A program made the position numbers and the translations under genes. Positions 17,554-26,832 of a stretch of 64,000 nt of DNA are shown here, in pieces. Each line of letters begins with the position of its first letter. Position 1 is the first letter of the stretch. Source of the DNA: Gramella sp. AN32. Lineage in GTDB: Bacteria > Bacteroidota > Bacteroidia > Flavobacteriales > Flavobacteriaceae. The notes beneath the pieces are model-generated. The model did not search any database and was not told the DNA's origin. It saw only the letters and a list, made by a program, of their open reading frames with translations. Where the stretch lies: NCBI RefSeq assembly GCF_023718305.1, contig NZ_QEYO01000001.1, positions 62,001 to 126,000 on the forward strand, read 5' to 3'.

Positions 17554-17585
17554 AAGAAGGCTGCCAATTGGCAGCCTTCTTAATA
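17554..17585. terminator. Strong terminator after purA
   Basis: Perfect 12-bp stem AAGAAGGCTGCC/GGCAGCCTTCTT with AATT loop. It stands between purA and a reverse-strand gene and can serve both. Confidence 0.88.
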
Positions 17586-17603
17586 ATATATAATTAGGAT
17601 AGA

Positions 17604-18452
17604 TTAACTATCGCTATCTGCAACAATAAAGAAACCACCTATTGCCAGTACTTCTTCCATTGTTAAAGGTTCGTCAAATGCTTCTTGAACTGCCTGGTCT
17701 CCGCCAAAGTCAGCGAACATTCCAGAAAGATCTACTCCACCCTGTACCAAATTAGATTCAGGTGTAGCTCCGGCATAAATTGGATTAAAGGCATCTGGAA
17801 GTCCATTACTTGCGGCATCTCCACCAGTTACCCAGCCTTTTTGTCCTCTTAATCTTCTTACTTTAGAAGCATGTCTTGCTTCAACCGAATGAATTTGCAA
17901 GGCGTATTCTAAAAGTGCATTATCATTTGCCAAGGCTCCTGCCTGTCCTTTATATGCACGCACTCCGGTATCCTCAAAACCTTGAGATAAGGCTAAAAAC
18001 GTATCATAGTTTTCAAAAGGGTCTAAAGCCAATCCACCTGGTGCACCTGTAAAATCAAATGTTGGTTTTGGTACAGCGGCATCTCCTAGAGCTGCCAGAA
18101 GAAAAGCTACGTGATCATCTTCGTGCTTAGAAATTTGTGCAAAAATATCCTTTGTTTCAGATGGTATTAAACCATCAGTATCTATAGCGATATTATAGTA
18201 TTCTTTTTCAAGGTACTCTAAAGTCAATGCAAAATTCAATACATCTGTTGGCGATGCCTGCATAGCTGTTGTTACAAAAGCAGCGTTGGCAGCTTTTGTA
18301 TTTTTGCTGGTTGCAGCCAAACCAAATGGAATTGAAGCCATGGTGACATCTTTTCCAAAAGATTTAAATTGCTTAAAGACATCCCTACGAGATGCACTCG
18401 CATCCAGAGAGGTTTTGTCAGATATTTTATCTAATATTTTTATAAAACTCAT
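17604..18452 (-). CDS. Ferritin-like protein with possible Tat leader
   Basis: A 282-residue protein with a ferritin-like four-helix domain (Ferritin_2 type). Candidate di-metal ligands are in TLEYLEKEYY, KHEDDHVAF, EDTGVRAY and SVEARHASK, giving the E/ExxH/E/ExxH pattern. The N-terminus contains a twin-arginine motif, ASRRDVFKQF, followed by a moderately hydrophobic stretch ending near TKAANA, so export by Tat is plausible but less clear than in the neighbour. The gene lies 26 bases downstream of a related gene and is probably in one operon with it. Role in iron or oxidative stress is inferred only. Confidence 0.75.
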   Translation of the reverse strand: MSFIKILDKISDKTSLDASASRRDVFKQFKSFGKDVTMASIPFGLAATSKNTKAANAAFVTTAMQASPTDVLNFALTLEYLEKEYYNIAIDTDGLIPSETKDIFAQISKHEDDHVAFLLAALGDAAVPKPTFDFTGAPGGLALDPFENYDTFLALSQGFEDTGVRAYKGQAGALANDNALLEYALQIHSVEARHASKVRRLRGQKGWVTGGDAASNGLPDAFNPIYAGATPESNLVQGGVDLSGMFADFGGDQAVQEAFDEPLTMEEVLAIGGFFIVADSDS

Positions 18453-18478
18453 TTTCTTTGTTTTTTAATGTTGGTTAA

Positions 18479-19318
18479 TTACTCAGTGGGTAATTGTGTA
18501 GCTGTAAATTCTGTTTGAACAAAGCCAGTATCAATAACCGCGGCTAATACATCTCCAGGAGGTGTAGCTTTATCGAAGGCCGGGCCTACTCCACTAATGG
18601 ATACTAAAACTTCATCCCTTGCGAAAGCTGTGGTATTTGGTTCAAGAAGATCTGCATAAGCTGAAGCATGTCTTGCCTCCACAGATACAATTTTTCCTGC
18701 CAATAATAGATAAGTTCCACCATTTTCAGCATCAACATCAATTAACTTTCCAGCTCCATTATAAGCAGATACACCAGTATCTTCTAAAACTAAAGCTGTT
18801 CCTAAAACAGAAGCTCTATCAGTAAAATCAACTGAAGAGAAATCAAATTCTAAATCTGGAAGCATTGCTTCAGGAGTGGCTGCAGTGGCAGCACCAATTG
18901 CTGTTTTAAAAAATTCTCTGTGAATTACTTCATGGTACCAGGTATCTTCAAGGATTTGCTTTTCTTCAGAATCAGCAGCAAGACCAGTATAATAAGAACC
19001 GGCTACGGCTTCAGTATAAAAAGCAGCTTCTAATTGCTCTAAAGCAAACGCATAATTTAAAATTCCTAAATTTCCGCTACCTAAATCAAATACTGCATCA
19101 ACTGGTGGTTCTGGTTCTGGCTCCGGTTCTGGATTAGGAGTCATTCCCTCAACGGGCTGTTCTGGATTAAACATATCATCCGCGCTACATCCATAAAGCA
19201 AAAAGCTGGAACCGGCAATACCGAGCCCACTTAACTTGATGAATTTTCTACGAGAACCTTTTTTCGATTTGTCAGTAGAATCTTCGACAATATCTACCTT
19301 AACTAAGGGTTTTTTCAT
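18479..19318 (-). CDS. Ferritin-like Tat lipoprotein
   Basis: A 279-residue protein whose N-terminus carries a clear twin-arginine motif (GSRRKFIKLSG), a hydrophobic stretch and lipobox LLYGC, so it is probably a Tat-exported lipoprotein. A Pro/Glu repeat (PEPEPEPEP) links the anchor to a ferritin-like domain with ligand motifs ALEQLEAAFY, YHEVIHREF, EDTGVSAYN and SVEARHASAY. Its partner gene follows after 26 bases. Such pairs are found in many Bacteroidota; their substrate is unknown. Confidence 0.78.
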   Translation of the reverse strand: MKKPLVKVDIVEDSTDKSKKGSRRKFIKLSGLGIAGSSFLLYGCSADDMFNPEQPVEGMTPNPEPEPEPEPPVDAVFDLGSGNLGILNYAFALEQLEAAFYTEAVAGSYYTGLAADSEEKQILEDTWYHEVIHREFFKTAIGAATAATPEAMLPDLEFDFSSVDFTDRASVLGTALVLEDTGVSAYNGAGKLIDVDAENGGTYLLLAGKIVSVEARHASAYADLLEPNTTAFARDEVLVSISGVGPAFDKATPPGDVLAAVIDTGFVQTEFTATQLPTE

Positions 19319-19514
19319 AATTAAATAAATTTTAGTTTCACTGAAACATACGAAGGATACCCTGCTACGGTTTGATTCGAAGAGTTAAGGTTGTCTTAAA
19401 AGCATTTATTTTGAGAAATCTTTGGCAATTTATACCTCTTTTTCTCTTTTCCTTAAGGAATGTCTAACCATGACCTTTCGCTAATATGTGTAAAAGCATA
19501 GCAAGATGATCAAG
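19319..19514. other. Intergenic region between ferritin-like pair and ostA-like gene
   Basis: No gene is visible in this divergent spacer. On the minus strand I see no good TAnnTTTG for the ferritin-like pair. Confidence 0.4.
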
Positions 19515-19541
19515 TTGAGTCTTCATTTTTAATTACTTTTG
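19515..19541 (+). promoter_or_regulatory. Promoter of the ostA-like gene
   Basis: TTG (19515-19517), 16 bases, then TACTTTTG (19534-19541). The -7 box is exact; the spacer is a little short. The TTG start codon follows 13 bases later. Confidence 0.55.
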
Positions 19542-19554
19542 AAAAAATTTTCCA

Positions 19555-21339
19555 TTGAAACAAAAAGCTTTATTTATATTCTTTTTTACAATTTTAAATT
19601 TCCCCCAGGTTTTTGCTCAAAGTAAGCAGGCAATTTCTTTTCAGGCAGATAGGCAATTAAAAAATGAAGAAAGATATCCTGGTACCATTAGATTAAGTAA
19701 AGTTGAAAATCAGGTCTTCTTTGAACATGACGGAATAGAAGTCTGGTGTGATAATGCCGTATTTTATCAAACTGCTAATTTTTTTAAAGCCTATGGGAAT
19801 ATAAGGATGCAACAGGGGGATACGGTAACTATGACCAGTAATTATGCGGAATATAATGGAAATACTGAATTTGCCTTTGCCAGTGGAAGGGTTAAAATGA
19901 TCCGGCCACAAACCACCCTGGAAACTGATAGCCTGTTTTTCGACCGGCTAAAGCAGCAGGCCTATTACAGAAGCGGTGGAAAAGTGACAGATACCTCAAG
20001 TGTTCTTACCAGTAAAATAGGACGCTATTTTATGAAGGAAGACAAATACAGCTTTATTAGGGAAGTGGTAGTGACAAATCCTGAATATATCATTAATAGT
20101 GAACAAATCGATTTTTATTCAGTATCTGGCCACGCTTATCTCTATGGACCTTCAACAATAGAAAGTGAGACCAGCACGGTTTATTGTGAGCGGGGTTTTT
20201 ATGATACGCGAAACGATGAAGGCCATTTTGTAAAGAACAGCCGTATAGATTATAACAACAGGATCCTTGAAGGGGATAGTTTATATTTTAATCGGGAGAA
20301 TAGCTTCGCTTCAGCAACAAATAATATTAGGGTAACGGATACCGTGAATAAAAGTCTTGTAACAGGCCATTATGCGGAGGTTTTTCGGGATAAAGACTCG
20401 GTTTTTATCACTAAGAGGGCACTCGCCGCGAGTTTACAGGATAAGGATTCCTTGTTTATTCATAGTGATACCATTATGATCACAGGAAAGCCAGAAAAAC
20501 GTATCCTACGAGGATTCTATGATGTAAGAATTTTTAAGACCGATATGAGCGGGCGAAGTGATTCTCTTTATTCCGATCAAAGTTCGGGATTAACAAAATT
20601 GATTAATTTAAATGCCGGTGACGCAACCCGAAAACCAATTCTCTGGTCTGGCCTTAATCAAATGACTGGTGATAGTATCCATCTGCAAAGCAATCCCGAA
20701 ACGGAACAATTAGACAGCCTTCGGGTATTTCAGAATGCATTTTTGATACAAAAAGATAGCATCGAAGGCTATAACCAGGTGAAAGGACTGGAGTTAATAG
20801 GTTATTTTAATGAAAATGAATTGCACCGGGTATATATCAATAAAAATACGGAAACCCTTAATTACATGCGGAATGATTCCGATGATCTTATTGGGATTAA
20901 TAAAGCCCTGGCCAGTTCAATTGAAATATTTTTTGTCGACCAAAAAATTGAGGATATTTATTATCATAATCAGGTTGACGGAAAAATATATCCTGAAGCT
21001 GATCTTCCTAAAAATGGCAGATTACTTAGCGGATTCAATTGGCGGGGCGGGGAAAGGATCCTTACCAAAGAAGGTTTATTTGAAGGGGAATCTACACCCA
21101 TACTTACTAAAATAAAAGGTATTCCCCTTCCTGAAGAGCCGGAAGAGTTTTTTGAGGAAAGAGAAGATAATGACTTATTACTAAATGAAAACTCACGTTT
21201 AAAACCCGATATTCTTAAGAACAGGGATGAAGACACTCTTCAATTTAAAACAGATTCCTTAAAAATTGAAAAGCCTAAAATTCAGGAAAGTTTGAAGCCA
21301 AAAGATTCTACACAGGTCATTAAAGATTCAATTCGTTGA
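19555..21339 (+). CDS. OstA/LptA-like lipopolysaccharide transport protein
   Basis: A 594-residue exported protein (signal peptide ending near QVFAQ, residue 22). It is built of repeated beta-strand units typical of the OstA/LptA beta-jellyroll, for example VWCDNAVFYQ, NYAEYNGN and AFASGRVKM. This fold carries lipopolysaccharide across the periplasm. Bacteroidota have such long OstA-like proteins besides LptD. The start appears to be TTG at 19555, just after the promoter. The C-terminal end is charged and repetitive. The next gene's TTG overlaps its stop, so they may be coupled. Confidence 0.8.
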   Translation: MKQKALFIFFFTILNFPQVFAQSKQAISFQADRQLKNEERYPGTIRLSKVENQVFFEHDGIEVWCDNAVFYQTANFFKAYGNIRMQQGDTVTMTSNYAEYNGNTEFAFASGRVKMIRPQTTLETDSLFFDRLKQQAYYRSGGKVTDTSSVLTSKIGRYFMKEDKYSFIREVVVTNPEYIINSEQIDFYSVSGHAYLYGPSTIESETSTVYCERGFYDTRNDEGHFVKNSRIDYNNRILEGDSLYFNRENSFASATNNIRVTDTVNKSLVTGHYAEVFRDKDSVFITKRALAASLQDKDSLFIHSDTIMITGKPEKRILRGFYDVRIFKTDMSGRSDSLYSDQSSGLTKLINLNAGDATRKPILWSGLNQMTGDSIHLQSNPETEQLDSLRVFQNAFLIQKDSIEGYNQVKGLELIGYFNENELHRVYINKNTETLNYMRNDSDDLIGINKALASSIEIFFVDQKIEDIYYHNQVDGKIYPEADLPKNGRLLSGFNWRGGERILTKEGLFEGESTPILTKIKGIPLPEEPEEFFEEREDNDLLLNENSRLKPDILKNRDEDTLQFKTDSLKIEKPKIQESLKPKDSTQVIKDSIR

Positions 21340-22532
21340 TAGAAGATTTTTTAAAATATCAGGCACAAACAACTCCTCACCCCCTGGGTTTGGAAGTTGA
21401 AAAAGCTTTGGGTTCTTTTGTATTTACAACAGACGGGAAGAAACATCTGGATTTTGTTGCCGGTGTTTCCGCTTGCAGTTTAGGACATTGTCACCCCAAA
21501 ATTGTTTCAGCTATCAAAGGACAGGCAGAAAAATATCTGCATGTAATGGTATATGGCGAGTATGCCCAGGCCCCGGCTATAGATTTCGTAAAATTGCTCC
21601 ATGCAAATTTACCCCCTACTTTAAACAAGACTTATTTGGTAAATTCTGGTACCGAAGCAATTGAAGGGGCTTTAAAACTTGCTCGTCGGGCGACAGGAAG
21701 ATCAGAAATTATCGCGGCTAAAAATGCGTATCACGGTAATACCATGGGCTCTTTAAGTCTTATGGATTTTGAAGAACGCACCGAACCATTCAAACCTTTA
21801 GTTGGGGATATTTCCTTTGTGGAATTTAATAATGAGGAGCACCTTTCTCTTATTACTACTAAAACCGCTGCTATTATCCTGGAAACCATTCAGGGCGGGG
21901 CTGGTTTTATAATGCCCGTCAATAATTATTTGAAAAAGGTGAAATCCCGCTGTGAGGAGGTTGGGGCTTTAATGATCCTTGATGAGATCCAACCCGGATT
22001 CGGAAGAACCGGAAAACTATTTGGTTTCCAGAACTACGATGTTGTTCCAGATATAATTGCCCTCGGCAAAGGGATGGGTGGTGGATTGCCCGTTGGCGCC
22101 TTTACGGCGTCATCAGCATTAATGGACCTTTTAATGGATCATCCTAAATTAAGTCATATCACCACTTTCGGTGGAAATCCTTTAATTGCTGCCTCCTGCC
22201 TGGCGAACCTTAAAGAAATTACTGAAACATCTTTGGTTCAGCAAATCTTGGAAAAGGAAGAATTGATTCGAAAAACCTTAAAACATCCACTGATTTTAGA
22301 AATTAGAGGAAAAGGTCTAATGTTGGCTCTAATAATGACAACTGCCAAAATTGCCGATTCTTTGATCCTCCTCGCAAAAGACAGGGAACTTATCTTATTC
22401 TGGTTACTGTTTGAAAAGAGGGCAGTTCGCATCACCCCGCCTTTAACTATTTCTTCTGAAGAATTACGTAAGGGTTGTGGCATTATTGTTGACTTACTTG
22501 ATGAACTTGAGAAAGGAATGCATGAATGTTAA
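21336..22532 (+). CDS. Class III PLP aminotransferase (acetylornithine/ornithine type)
   Basis: A 398-residue fold-type I aminotransferase. Key residues include NSGTEAIEGALKLARRATGR for phosphate binding, NAYHGNTMGSLS, LDEIQPGFGRTGK (Asp contacts the pyridine nitrogen) and ALGKGMGGGLPVGAF with the Schiff-base Lys. Members act on ornithine, acetylornithine, GABA and similar omega-amino compounds; the substrate is not fixed by sequence. The start is a TTG overlapping the OstA-like stop (TTGA). It ends a two-gene unit. Confidence 0.88.
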   Translation: MIEDFLKYQAQTTPHPLGLEVEKALGSFVFTTDGKKHLDFVAGVSACSLGHCHPKIVSAIKGQAEKYLHVMVYGEYAQAPAIDFVKLLHANLPPTLNKTYLVNSGTEAIEGALKLARRATGRSEIIAAKNAYHGNTMGSLSLMDFEERTEPFKPLVGDISFVEFNNEEHLSLITTKTAAIILETIQGGAGFIMPVNNYLKKVKSRCEEVGALMILDEIQPGFGRTGKLFGFQNYDVVPDIIALGKGMGGGLPVGAFTASSALMDLLMDHPKLSHITTFGGNPLIAASCLANLKEITETSLVQQILEKEELIRKTLKHPLILEIRGKGLMLALIMTTAKIADSLILLAKDRELILFWLLFEKRAVRITPPLTISSEELRKGCGIIVDLLDELEKGMHEC

Positions 22533-22623
22533 TTAATTTGTTAACAACAATATAACATTTAACAAAGTATAGCTTCAATCATTTTTAACTTTAGTTCAGA
22601 AGAAATCCCATAAACCTACGCTT

Positions 22624-24021
22624 ATGCAATTGAGCCATAACGAAGAAGACAATTTCTCCCTTTCCAAATTTGAATCCATGCTTAAAACAAATGATGTTTT
22701 ATTCTTTGATTCTAATGAATTCGAGAATATTACCCATCACTATTTAGAGAATGGAAAATTTTCGCTTGCGAAAAAGGCTGTGAAATTAGGACTGGCTCAG
22801 CATCCCGCATCGGTGAATTTGAGGCTGCTTAAAGTTGAAATCCTTGTTTTTGAGGATAAATTAGATCTAGCAGATGGCATTCTAAATGAATTAAAAGAAC
22901 TGGAAGCTTCAAATGAAGAGATTTACATTCAAAAAGCACAAATTTATTCCAAACGTGATCAGCATAAAGACGCGATAAAAATGCTCGAAGCAGCATTGGA
23001 AATTACTTTGGAAGATGCTGAAATTTTTTCTTTAATTGGTATGGAATATCTTTTCCTGGAAGATTTCGAAAATGCCAAGTATAGTTTTATGAAGTGTTTG
23101 GAAGAAGATGATGAAGATTACTCGGCCCTCTATAATGTTATGTATTGTTTCGATTTCCTGGAGCAAAAGGAAGAAGCCATTGAATATTTGAATCTTTATT
23201 TAAACAAAAATCCATATTGTGAGGTCGCCTGGCATCAGGTAGGCAAGCAGTATTTTGATCTAAAAGAATATCAAAAAGCCTTGGCTGCTTTTGATTTTGC
23301 CATTATCAGTGATGACAGGTTTGTAGGCGCTTACCTTGAAAAAGGAAAGGTTTTAGAGAAATTGAAGCGCTACAATGAAGCTATTGAAAATTACAATATT
23401 ACCCTTGAACTGGACGATCCAACTTCTTTTGCTTATTTAAGAATTGGAAAATGTTTCGAAAAGTTAAGTTGCGATGATCTGGCGCTAAAAAATTATGAGC
23501 AAACGGTTCATGAAGATCCGCTTTTGGATAAAGGCTGGATTGCTATTACCGATTTCTACATTAAAAAACTGGATTTCCAAAAAGCACTTTATTATATCAA
23601 CAAGGCAATTAATATCGACGAGGAAAATGTACTTTACTGGAAACGTTATGCGAAGATCAATAATCGTCTAAAATTTTACGAGGAAGCCGAACATGGCTAT
23701 CGAAAAAGTCTTGAACTGGGAAATTACGAATTAGAGACCTGGATACGACGATGCGATATTTTAATTGGTCTAGGGGAATTTGACACTGCTATTAATTGTA
23801 TGCTTCAGGCATTGGAATTTTATCCCGATAGCGCTGAAGTTGAATACAGGCTGGCCGGATTATTCTTCAAAAGCAATCAAGGGGAAAAAGGCTATTTTCA
23901 TTTAAACAATGCTTTACAGATCGATTCTGAATACTATATCATTATTGAAGAATTATTTCCGAAGATTTTCAATAGAAAAAGTGTAAAACAAATTATAAAT
24001 TCCTTCGTAAAGCTCTCTTAG
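22624..24021 (+). CDS. Tetratricopeptide repeat protein
   Basis: A 465-residue protein composed almost entirely of about 12 TPR-type helix pairs, for example AWHQVGKQYFDLKEYQKALAAF-type units spaced about 34 residues. No leader or membrane helix, so it is cytoplasmic. TPR proteins bind partners, but the partner here is unknown. The gene follows a 91-base A/T-rich spacer with no perfect promoter box, and lies just upstream of the tandem DUF368 genes. Confidence 0.8.
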   Translation: MQLSHNEEDNFSLSKFESMLKTNDVLFFDSNEFENITHHYLENGKFSLAKKAVKLGLAQHPASVNLRLLKVEILVFEDKLDLADGILNELKELEASNEEIYIQKAQIYSKRDQHKDAIKMLEAALEITLEDAEIFSLIGMEYLFLEDFENAKYSFMKCLEEDDEDYSALYNVMYCFDFLEQKEEAIEYLNLYLNKNPYCEVAWHQVGKQYFDLKEYQKALAAFDFAIISDDRFVGAYLEKGKVLEKLKRYNEAIENYNITLELDDPTSFAYLRIGKCFEKLSCDDLALKNYEQTVHEDPLLDKGWIAITDFYIKKLDFQKALYYINKAINIDEENVLYWKRYAKINNRLKFYEEAEHGYRKSLELGNYELETWIRRCDILIGLGEFDTAINCMLQALEFYPDSAEVEYRLAGLFFKSNQGEKGYFHLNNALQIDSEYYIIIEELFPKIFNRKSVKQIINSFVKLS

Positions 24022-24030
24022 TAATTTTGC

Positions 24031-24038
24031 TACCTTTG
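24031..24038 (+). promoter_or_regulatory. -7 box for the DUF368/aroE operon
   Basis: TACCTTTG, 22 bases before the first DUF368 ATG. A second exact box, TAATTTTG, is at 24022-24029. No clear -33 TTG for either. Confidence 0.5.
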
Positions 24039-24060
24039 GGCAAATTCATAAAATTTTAGC

Positions 24061-24999
24061 ATGGAGCGAAGCTTAAAGGATTACCTTTCCATAAGCCTTA
24101 AAGGTATGGCTATGGGAGCCGCAGATGTTGTTCCCGGTGTTTCCGGAGGTACAATCGCCTTTATTTCAGGAATTTACGAGGAACTAATTTCTACAATAAG
24201 CGGTGTAAAACTAAGCCTTTTTAAAACTTTTAAAGAAGAGGGTTTTGCGGCCATGTGGAAAGAACTAAATGGTAATTTTATCATCGCACTTTTCGCCGGA
24301 ATTCTAATTAGTGTCTTTACCGTAATGCGCCTGGCAAATTACCTGTTGGAAAATCATCCTATCTTAATTTGGTCTTTTTTCTTCGGGCTAGTAATTGCCA
24401 GTATATGGTATGTTGGAAAACAAATCCCAAAATGGAATTTTAAAGTTGTTGTTGCCCTGTTTTTGGGAGCTGCCCTCGCCTATTTTATCGTGAGTCTTCC
24501 AGGTCTTTCTGAAAATACCAGTATCCCATTTTTATTTTTAGCTGGAGCGATTGCGATATGTGCCATGATACTTCCGGGAATTTCCGGAGCATTTATCCTG
24601 GTTTTGCTTGGCGCCTATAAGACGATTACTGAAGCTGCCCATGATTTTGATTTTAAAACCCTGGCAATTTTTGCTGCTGGCGCCGTATTTGGCTTACTTT
24701 CCTTTTCCAAAATATTAAAATGGCTTTTTGTGCATTATAGCACCATAACCCTGGCGGTATTGACCGGGTTTATCGCAGGTTCCCTTAAAAAGATTTGGCC
24801 CTGGAAAGAGGCGCTGGAAACTGAAATTTTTGGGGACAAAGAAGTGGTCGTTAAAGAAGCGGTGGTAATGCCCTGGAATTATGATGGGAACCCTCAAACT
24901 ATTACCGCCCTTGCATTGATGCTTACCGGTTTTCTTCTAATACTTATCCTGGAATGGGTAGCCACTAAAAAACCTGTAGAGGTAGATGGAACAAACTAG
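24061..24999 (+). CDS. DUF368 polytopic membrane protein (undecaprenyl-phosphate translocase family)
   Basis: A 312-residue membrane protein with about eight predicted helices. It has two DUF368 hallmark loops, DVVPGVSGGTIAF near residue 22 and LPGISGAFILVLLGAY near 170, which are internal repeats. DUF368 proteins (PopT) have been shown in other bacteria to recycle undecaprenyl phosphate, the lipid carrier for cell-wall sugars, to the inner face of the membrane. The gene overlaps the next DUF368 gene by 14 bases, so two paralogues are made together, perhaps as a heteromer or with different conditions of use. Confidence 0.88.
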   Translation: MERSLKDYLSISLKGMAMGAADVVPGVSGGTIAFISGIYEELISTISGVKLSLFKTFKEEGFAAMWKELNGNFIIALFAGILISVFTVMRLANYLLENHPILIWSFFFGLVIASIWYVGKQIPKWNFKVVVALFLGAALAYFIVSLPGLSENTSIPFLFLAGAIAICAMILPGISGAFILVLLGAYKTITEAAHDFDFKTLAIFAAGAVFGLLSFSKILKWLFVHYSTITLAVLTGFIAGSLKKIWPWKEALETEIFGDKEVVVKEAVVMPWNYDGNPQTITALALMLTGFLLILILEWVATKKPVEVDGTN

Positions 25000-26002
25000 A
25001 ACGGCAAAAGACAAATTTTTACTCGTTCTCAAAGGTTTGGTCATGGGGGCAGCAAACAAAGTACCTGGCGTATCTGGTGGTGTTGTTGCGTTTGTTGCCG
25101 GTTTTTATGAAGAATTTATCTACTCCCTTCAAAAAGTAAATTTAAAAGCATTCAAATTATTAATATCGGGAAGGTTTAAAAGCTTCTATCAATATATCAA
25201 TGGGAAGTTTCTAAGTTTGCTGATTCTGGGAATGCTTATCAGTTATTTTAGTGTTTCAAAATTGCTCGATTATCTCATTGTTCATTATGAATTGTATGTA
25301 TGGTCGGCATTCTTTGGGATGATCATTGGCTCGATTTATTACATCAGTAAAGATTTTGAGGAATGGAGCCGGAATTCAATTTTATTCGCGGTGTTGGGAA
25401 TATGCGGCGGAGTTGCCATTAGCTTTTTAGAGCCGGCAAAGGAAAATGATAATTTATTCTTTGTCTTTTTCTGCGGGATGATAAGCGTTTCTGGAATGAC
25501 CTTACCCGGACTTTCCGGTTCTTTTATTCTTATTCTCCTTGGAAATTATGTACTGCTTCTGGTAGATTCAGTTAATGCTCTTTATGATACTCTTGCTGAA
25601 ATAATCGCACTCGATTTTGGGTTTCTGCAAAATGAAGAAAGAATGCGCATGCTTAAAGTCTTATTGGTTTTTGCCACTGGTTCTTTAGCGGGACTGGTTT
25701 CCCTTTCCCATGTATTGGGATATGTCCTAAAACGCTATAAAAAGGAAACCTTTGCGGTAATAATTGGCTTTATTGCGGGTTCCCTGGGGGTGGTTTGGCC
25801 ATGGAAAGAAAAAATATATAAAATAGCTGAAAATGGTGAATTTCTCCACGACCGCCAGGGACATTTGATCATCGATAATTATGATCGATATTGGCCAGAT
25901 TTTGGGATCATCAATACCTATCTGGCAATTTTCTATATGATAATAGGAGCTTTTATCGTCCTGGGATTAGCCTGGTACGAAAACCGAAATAAGGCCTTAT
26001 GA
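24986..26002 (+). CDS. Second DUF368 membrane protein (paralogue)
   Basis: A 338-residue paralogue of the upstream protein, with the same two loops (NKVPGVSGGVVAFVAGF near residue 23; LPGLSGSFILILLGNY near 170) and a longer C-terminus. Conserved order and overlap with both neighbours (14 bases upstream, 4 bases with aroE) make this a single transcript. The two copies differ enough to suggest an old duplication, not a recent one. Confidence 0.88.
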   Translation: MEQTRTAKDKFLLVLKGLVMGAANKVPGVSGGVVAFVAGFYEEFIYSLQKVNLKAFKLLISGRFKSFYQYINGKFLSLLILGMLISYFSVSKLLDYLIVHYELYVWSAFFGMIIGSIYYISKDFEEWSRNSILFAVLGICGGVAISFLEPAKENDNLFFVFFCGMISVSGMTLPGLSGSFILILLGNYVLLLVDSVNALYDTLAEIIALDFGFLQNEERMRMLKVLLVFATGSLAGLVSLSHVLGYVLKRYKKETFAVIIGFIAGSLGVVWPWKEKIYKIAENGEFLHDRQGHLIIDNYDRYWPDFGIINTYLAIFYMIIGAFIVLGLAWYENRNKAL

Positions 26003-26724
26003 GAACATTCGGGTTACTTGGTAAAAATATCGACTATTCTTTTTCACGAACTTATTTTAATGAAAAATTCGAAAAAGAGGAAATAGCCGCAGTTTATAAA
26101 AATTTCGACATTCAGAATATAGAAAAATTACCTGAGCTTTTAAAAAGAAATGATATATCAGGATTAAACGTTACCATTCCCTACAAACAGGAAGTAATTA
26201 AATTTTTGGATCATTTAGATACGCATGCACGGGAGATCAATGCCGTGAATGTTGTAAAATTTAAAGACGGGAAGCTTATTGGCTTCAATACCGATTTTAT
26301 AGGTTTTACTGAAGCTATCAAACCCCACCTGAAAAAGTATCATCAAAAAGCATTGATCCTGGGAACCGGGGGCGCATCAAAAGCGGTTGCCTATGGTTTG
26401 AAACTACTCAAAATTAAATCTACTTTTGTCTCCAGAAATCCGGAAAGCGATCAGATTTCTTATGAACAATTGGATAAAAATTTAATGCTGGAGCATCAGC
26501 TTATCATCAATACGACTCCTCTGGGTACTTTCCCGGAGATCCAGCTTCATCCAAATATTCCCTTTGATCTTATCACTCAAAACCATTTAATTTTTGATCT
26601 TATCTATAACCCTGAAAAGACTGCCCTGCTCAAAAATGCTGAAAACAGGAACGCCACAATTCTAAACGGTCTTAAAATGTTAGAAATTCAGGCAGATGAG
26701 GCCTGGAAAATATGGAATCAATAA
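25999..26724 (+). CDS. aroE: Shikimate dehydrogenase
   Basis: A 241-residue enzyme reducing 3-dehydroshikimate with NADPH in the aromatic amino-acid pathway. It has FGLLGKNIDYSFS at the N-terminus, GLNVTIPYKQEV with the catalytic Lys, NTDFIGF and the cofactor loop LGTGGASKAVAYGL. It is shorter than the typical 270 residues, as often in Bacteroidota. The ATG overlaps the DUF368 stop by four bases. Confidence 0.95.
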   Translation: MRTFGLLGKNIDYSFSRTYFNEKFEKEEIAAVYKNFDIQNIEKLPELLKRNDISGLNVTIPYKQEVIKFLDHLDTHAREINAVNVVKFKDGKLIGFNTDFIGFTEAIKPHLKKYHQKALILGTGGASKAVAYGLKLLKIKSTFVSRNPESDQISYEQLDKNLMLEHQLIINTTPLGTFPEIQLHPNIPFDLITQNHLIFDLIYNPEKTALLKNAENRNATILNGLKMLEIQADEAWKIWNQ

Positions 26725-26768
26725 ATCATTCCAACCATATACCTTCACCCATAAATAGATTCATTCCC

Positions 26769-26799
26769 TTGCCCAATTTTCGAGGTATTGTTATCTTTC
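26769..26799 (+). promoter_or_regulatory. Likely promoter of the DUF349 gene
   Basis: TTG (26769-26771), 20 bases, TATCTTTC (26792-26799), one mismatch to TAnnTTTG. The ATG follows 33 bases later. Confidence 0.5.
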
Positions 26800-26832
26800 A
26801 AGAATTAATTACGAACCTTAACATTGAAAGAT

